Positions 61,567 to 64,000 of a stretch of DNA of 64,000 nt are shown piece by piece. Each line of letters begins with the position of its first letter. Position 1 is the stretch's first letter. A model generated the notes under the pieces. It was not told the DNA's origin and ran no database searches. It saw nothing but the letters and a program-made list of their open reading frames with translations. The DNA is from DATEDA01 sp963789885. GTDB taxonomy: Bacteria; Pseudomonadota; Gammaproteobacteria; Burkholderiales; SG8-39. The DNA lies in NCBI GenBank assembly GCA_963789885.1, contig CAWBNB010000050.1:372001-436000 (forward strand), written 5' to 3'. Position numbers and translations under genes: made by a program.

Positions 61567-62871
61567 CTACTTCGACATCATCTGCTGCGGCAGCCAGGTC
61601 ACGAGACCCGGGACGAAGTAGGTGAGCAGCACCGCGACGATCATCAGGTAGAACATCGGCAGCGTGTGTTTGGCGATCCAGGTGATCTGCTTCCCGGTCA
61701 TCCCCTGGAGGACGAAGAGGTTGAAACCGACCGGCGGGGTGATCTGGGCCATCTCGACCACCAGCACGACGAAGATCCCGAACCAGATGAGGTCGATGCC
61801 GGCCTTCTGGACGGTCGGGAGGAGCACGCCCATCGTCAGCACGACCATCGAGATGCCGTCGAGGAAGCAGCCGAGGATGATGAAGAACACCATCAGCGCC
61901 ATCAGCAGCCAGAACTGCGAGAGGCCGAGCGAGGTGATCCATTCGGCGAGGTGCCGCGGCAGGCCGATGTAGCCCATCGCGAGCGTCAGGAAGGAGGCGC
62001 CGGCGAGGATGAACGCGATCATGCAGTACAGCCGCGTGGCGCCGAGCAGGCTCGTGCGGAAGGTGTCCCAGGTCAGGGAACGCTGCACGGCGGACACGGC
62101 GAGCGAGCCTACGACGCCGAACGCGGCCGCCTCGGTCGCGGTCGCGATCCCGGTGTAGATCGATCCGAGCACGAGCAGGATGAGGATCACGACCGGGATC
62201 AGGTTGCGCGAGGCGTAGAGCTTCTGCGCGAAGGTCGTCCGCTCGGTAGGAGCCGGGACCTGACCGGGGTTGAGGAGCGCCCAGACCATCACGTAGCCCA
62301 TGAACAGCGCCGCCAGCACGATGCCCGGCACGACGCCGGCGATGAAGAGGCGGGCGATCGACACCTCGGCCGAGACACCGTAGACGATCATGATGATCGA
62401 AGGCGGGATGAGGAGGCCGAGCGTCCCCGCGCCGGCGAGCGTCCCGATCACCTTGGTGTCGGGATAGCCGCGCGCCGCGAGCTCCGGCAGCGTCATCTTG
62501 CCGATCGTGGCGCAGGTGGCCGCCGACGAGCCGGACACGGCGGCGAAGATCGCGCAGCCGATGATGTTCGTGTGGAGCAGCCGGCCGGGCAGGCGCTCCA
62601 TCCAGGGCGCGAGCCCGCGGAACATGTCCTCCGAGAGCCGCGTGCGGAACAGGATCTCGCCCATCCAGATGAAGAGCGGCAGCGCGGTGAGGGTCCAGCT
62701 CGACGACGAGCCCCAGATCGTCACCGCCATCGCGTCGCCGACCGGACGGGTGGTGAAGAGCTCCATGCCGACGAACGCGACGCCGACGAGCGCGAGACCG
62801 ATCCAGACGCCGGTTCCGAGCAGGAGGAAGAGCGCCGCGATGAGCAGCCCGGTGATCGCAAAGTCGCTCAT
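61567..62871 (-). CDS. dctM: TRAP transporter large permease (DctM)
   Basis: 434 residues with about twelve membrane segments. Conserved DctM features include ALPLFIWMGEILFRTRLSED and GTLGLLIPPSIIMIVYGV. TRAP systems use a sodium gradient and a periplasmic binding protein to import organic acids and related compounds. The start overlaps the dctQ stop by four bases. dadA is four bases downstream. Confidence 0.95.
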   Translation of the reverse strand: MSDFAITGLLIAALFLLLGTGVWIGLALVGVAFVGMELFTTRPVGDAMAVTIWGSSSSWTLTALPLFIWMGEILFRTRLSEDMFRGLAPWMERLPGRLLHTNIIGCAIFAAVSGSSAATCATIGKMTLPELAARGYPDTKVIGTLAGAGTLGLLIPPSIIMIVYGVSAEVSIARLFIAGVVPGIVLAALFMGYVMVWALLNPGQVPAPTERTTFAQKLYASRNLIPVVILILLVLGSIYTGIATATEAAAFGVVGSLAVSAVQRSLTWDTFRTSLLGATRLYCMIAFILAGASFLTLAMGYIGLPRHLAEWITSLGLSQFWLLMALMVFFIILGCFLDGISMVVLTMGVLLPTVQKAGIDLIWFGIFVVLVVEMAQITPPVGFNLFVLQGMTGKQITWIAKHTLPMFYLMIVAVLLTYFVPGLVTWLPQQMMSK

Positions 62872-63380
62872 TCGACGTGCGCGGGCTCCTCACCCGCCGC
62901 TGCCGGCACCGCACGGCCGCGCAGGACCGCGACCAGCGCGTCGACGAATGCGATGAACAGGATCACGGTTCCGGCCGCCATCGCGAGCTGCGGCATCCAG
63001 AGCGGCGTGGCGTCGTTCGCGGTCGAGATGTCGTTGAACGCCTTCGACTGCCAGGCGAGCCGGACGCTGTAGAAAGCGAGGATCGCGGCGAGCGCTGCCG
63101 CGATCGCGTGGCACCAGATCTCGAGCGCCTTGTGCGCGGCCCGCGGTACGTGGCTGAGCAGCAGCGTCACGCGGATGTGCTCGTTCCGGCGCAGCGTGTA
63201 GGCGAGCGCGAGGAAGCCGGACGCCGCCATGCAGTACCCGGCGTACGCGTCCGTGCCGCGCACGTGGAAATCGAACAGGCGGCCGAGGATCCCGAGCAGC
63301 ACGAACACGAGCGTGCCGATCATGAACACCGCGGCGAGCCAGCCCGCGGCCTCATACAGGCGGTCGAGCCAGGTGCGCAT
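62868..63380 (-). CDS. dctQ: TRAP transporter small permease (DctQ)
   Basis: 170 residues from the ATG at 63378-63380, with GAGGAGG upstream. Four membrane segments are visible, and the pattern YTLRRNEHIRVTLLL is typical of DctQ. It forms the membrane complex with DctM, whose gene overlaps by four bases. A 30-bp palindrome separates it from the binding-protein gene. Confidence 0.92.
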   Translation of the reverse strand: MRTWLDRLYEAAGWLAAVFMIGTLVFVLLGILGRLFDFHVRGTDAYAGYCMAASGFLALAYTLRRNEHIRVTLLLSHVPRAAHKALEIWCHAIAAALAAILAFYSVRLAWQSKAFNDISTANDATPLWMPQLAMAAGTVILFIAFVDALVAVLRGRAVPAAAGEEPAHVE

Positions 63381-63434
63381 CACCCCGCTTCCTCCTCCCC
63401 GAGCCACGAGGGCGCGCGCCGGCGGGTCGCGTCG

Positions 63435-63464
63435 CCCCGGGGCCGCGCCGGCGCGGCCCCGGGG
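63435..63464. repeat. Perfect 30-bp G+C palindrome between dctP and dctQ
   Basis: Arms of 15 bp (63435-63449 and 63450-63464) are exact reverse complements with no unpaired spacer. It lies 25 bases after the dctP stop, and no T-tract follows on the minus strand. This fits a stem-loop that protects dctP mRNA and dampens read-through into dctQM. Confidence 0.8.
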
Positions 63465-63489
63465 TCGAGTCAGGCGCCGTGCGCCCGAC

Positions 63490-64000
63490 TCACATCTTGC
63501 GGTAAGCGTCGACCACGGCTTTGCCGTCGTTGCCGGCCTTGTCGAGCCACTCCTTCAGCATCGTGTCGCCGACCTTGCCGAGATCGGTTTTCAGCTGCGG
63601 GGAGGGCGGCGCGACGTTCATCCCGTTCTTCTTGAGCTGGTCCAGGTACCAGCCGGTCTTCTCCTCGGAGAGCTTCCAGCCGCGCGTCTCGGCGTCGGCT
63701 GCGGCCTTGAGCACCGCGTCCTGGGTCGCCTTGTCGAGCGCCTCGAACGCCTTCCGGTTCGCGATCACCGCGTTCTTCGGGAGCCACGCCTGGGTATCGT
63801 AGAAGTTCTTCACGTGCTCGAAGATCTTGGTGTCGTAGCCGGTCGCGCCGGAGGAGATCATCGAGTCCATCGCACCGGTCGCGAGCGCCTGCGCAACCTC
63901 GGCGGCCTGGATGGTCACCGGCTGCGCGCCGACGAGCTCGCCGATGCGGGCGGTCTGGGGGCTGTACGAGCGCCACTTGAGGCCCTTCATATCGGCCATG
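63490..64000 (-). CDS. dctP: TRAP transporter substrate-binding protein (DctP), 5' end missing
   Basis: About 170 C-terminal residues are visible; the gene continues beyond the right edge. DctP landmarks present are MKGLKWRSYSPQTARIGELV, AEVAQALATGAMDSMISSG and the late helix WLDKAGNDGKAVVDAYRKM. The ligand-contact Arg of DctP proteins would lie partly in the missing half. With dadA in the operon, an amino acid or keto-acid ligand is plausible. An in-frame Met at 63997-63999 is internal, not the start. Confidence 0.88.
   Translation of the reverse strand, partial: MADMKGLKWRSYSPQTARIGELVGAQPVTIQAAEVAQALATGAMDSMISSGATGYDTKIFEHVKNFYDTQAWLPKNAVIANRKAFEALDKATQDAVLKAAADAETRGWKLSEEKTGWYLDQLKKNGMNVAPPSPQLKTDLGKVGDTMLKEWLDKAGNDGKAVVDAYRKM

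Overview
The window is about 69-70 % G+C and almost fully coding, with short spacers, frequent ATGA/GTGA stop-start overlaps and GTG starts. The gene groups dapA-bamC-metallohydrolase, DUF1841-nth-rsxB-pyrD, aat-bpt and prkA-yeaH-spoVR point to a betaproteobacterium, probably a free-living Burkholderiales-like soil or water lineage. This placement is inferred from gene content and order only. I see no insertion sequence, prophage, CRISPR array or rRNA. One tRNA gene (Arg, anticodon CCT) is present. No gene-free stretch exceeds 300 bases.

Layout. 1-1818 (minus): a truncated VOC dioxygenase-like gene and the azlCD branched-chain amino acid exporter. 1919-4767 (plus): htpG behind a sigma32-like promoter, then a class II histone-deacetylase-like gene. 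4757-5995 (minus): a repeat-bearing DUF4124 protein with a compensated frameshift, and a Prx5-type peroxiredoxin. 6092-12081 (plus): a PilB/GspE-type ATPase and a large MASE1-PAS5-GGDEF-EAL protein under one good sigma70 promoter. 12113-14779: a MoxR ATPase and its CoxE-like VWA partner, separated by an opposite-strand Pro/Tyr-rich secreted protein gene. 14811-16256 (plus): a cell-wall amidase and two small cytochromes c.

16312-26094 (minus) is an almost unbroken run. From its 5' end it encodes two paralogous NMT1/THI5-type binding proteins, an ABC ATPase and permease, an SDR, a cyclic amidohydrolase and an M20 hydrolase, then the housekeeping genes pyrD, rsxB, nth and DUF1841. The first seven look like a dedicated uptake and catabolic unit for an unknown, probably cyclic-amide, compound. 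This is my best candidate for an undescribed system. 26170-30447 (minus): the N-degron enzymes Bpt and Aat, a Tat-exported Rieske protein, AmtB and a Nudix hydrolase. 30976-37213 (minus): GNAT, haloacid dehalogenase, SpoVR, YeaH and PrkA. 37413-39867 (plus): a sirtuin followed by an acyl-CoA synthetase. 39891-43463: MaoC, maleylacetoacetate isomerase, a GDT1/UPF0016 transporter and several small proteins. 43677-43751: tRNA-Arg.

43867-47362 (plus): a lipid-transport (MCE) operon with a STAS-MlaE fusion. 47431-48987: a quinone oxidoreductase and a frameshifted DUF924 gene. 48984-50213 (minus): an alpha/beta-hydrolase-OsmC fusion. 50255-53725 (plus): methyltransferase, dapA, bamC and a metallohydrolase. 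53800-55913 (minus): an Ala/Pro-rich lipoprotein, an unknown protein and a JmjC-type cupin hydroxylase. 55990-56959 (plus): a BCP peroxiredoxin and a SlyD-like isomerase. 56965-64000 (minus): an SbmA/BacA-type ABC protein, NnrE/D, DadA and a TRAP transporter whose binding protein runs off the window.

Recurring themes are protein acylation control (HDAC-like enzyme beside htpG, sirtuin beside an acyl-CoA synthetase, a GNAT), c-di-GMP and pilus motors, and small-molecule uptake coupled to catabolism. Three genes carry single-base frame changes (about 5.2-5.3 kb, 13.7 kb, 48.8 kb). These may be assembly errors, so the affected products should be read with care.
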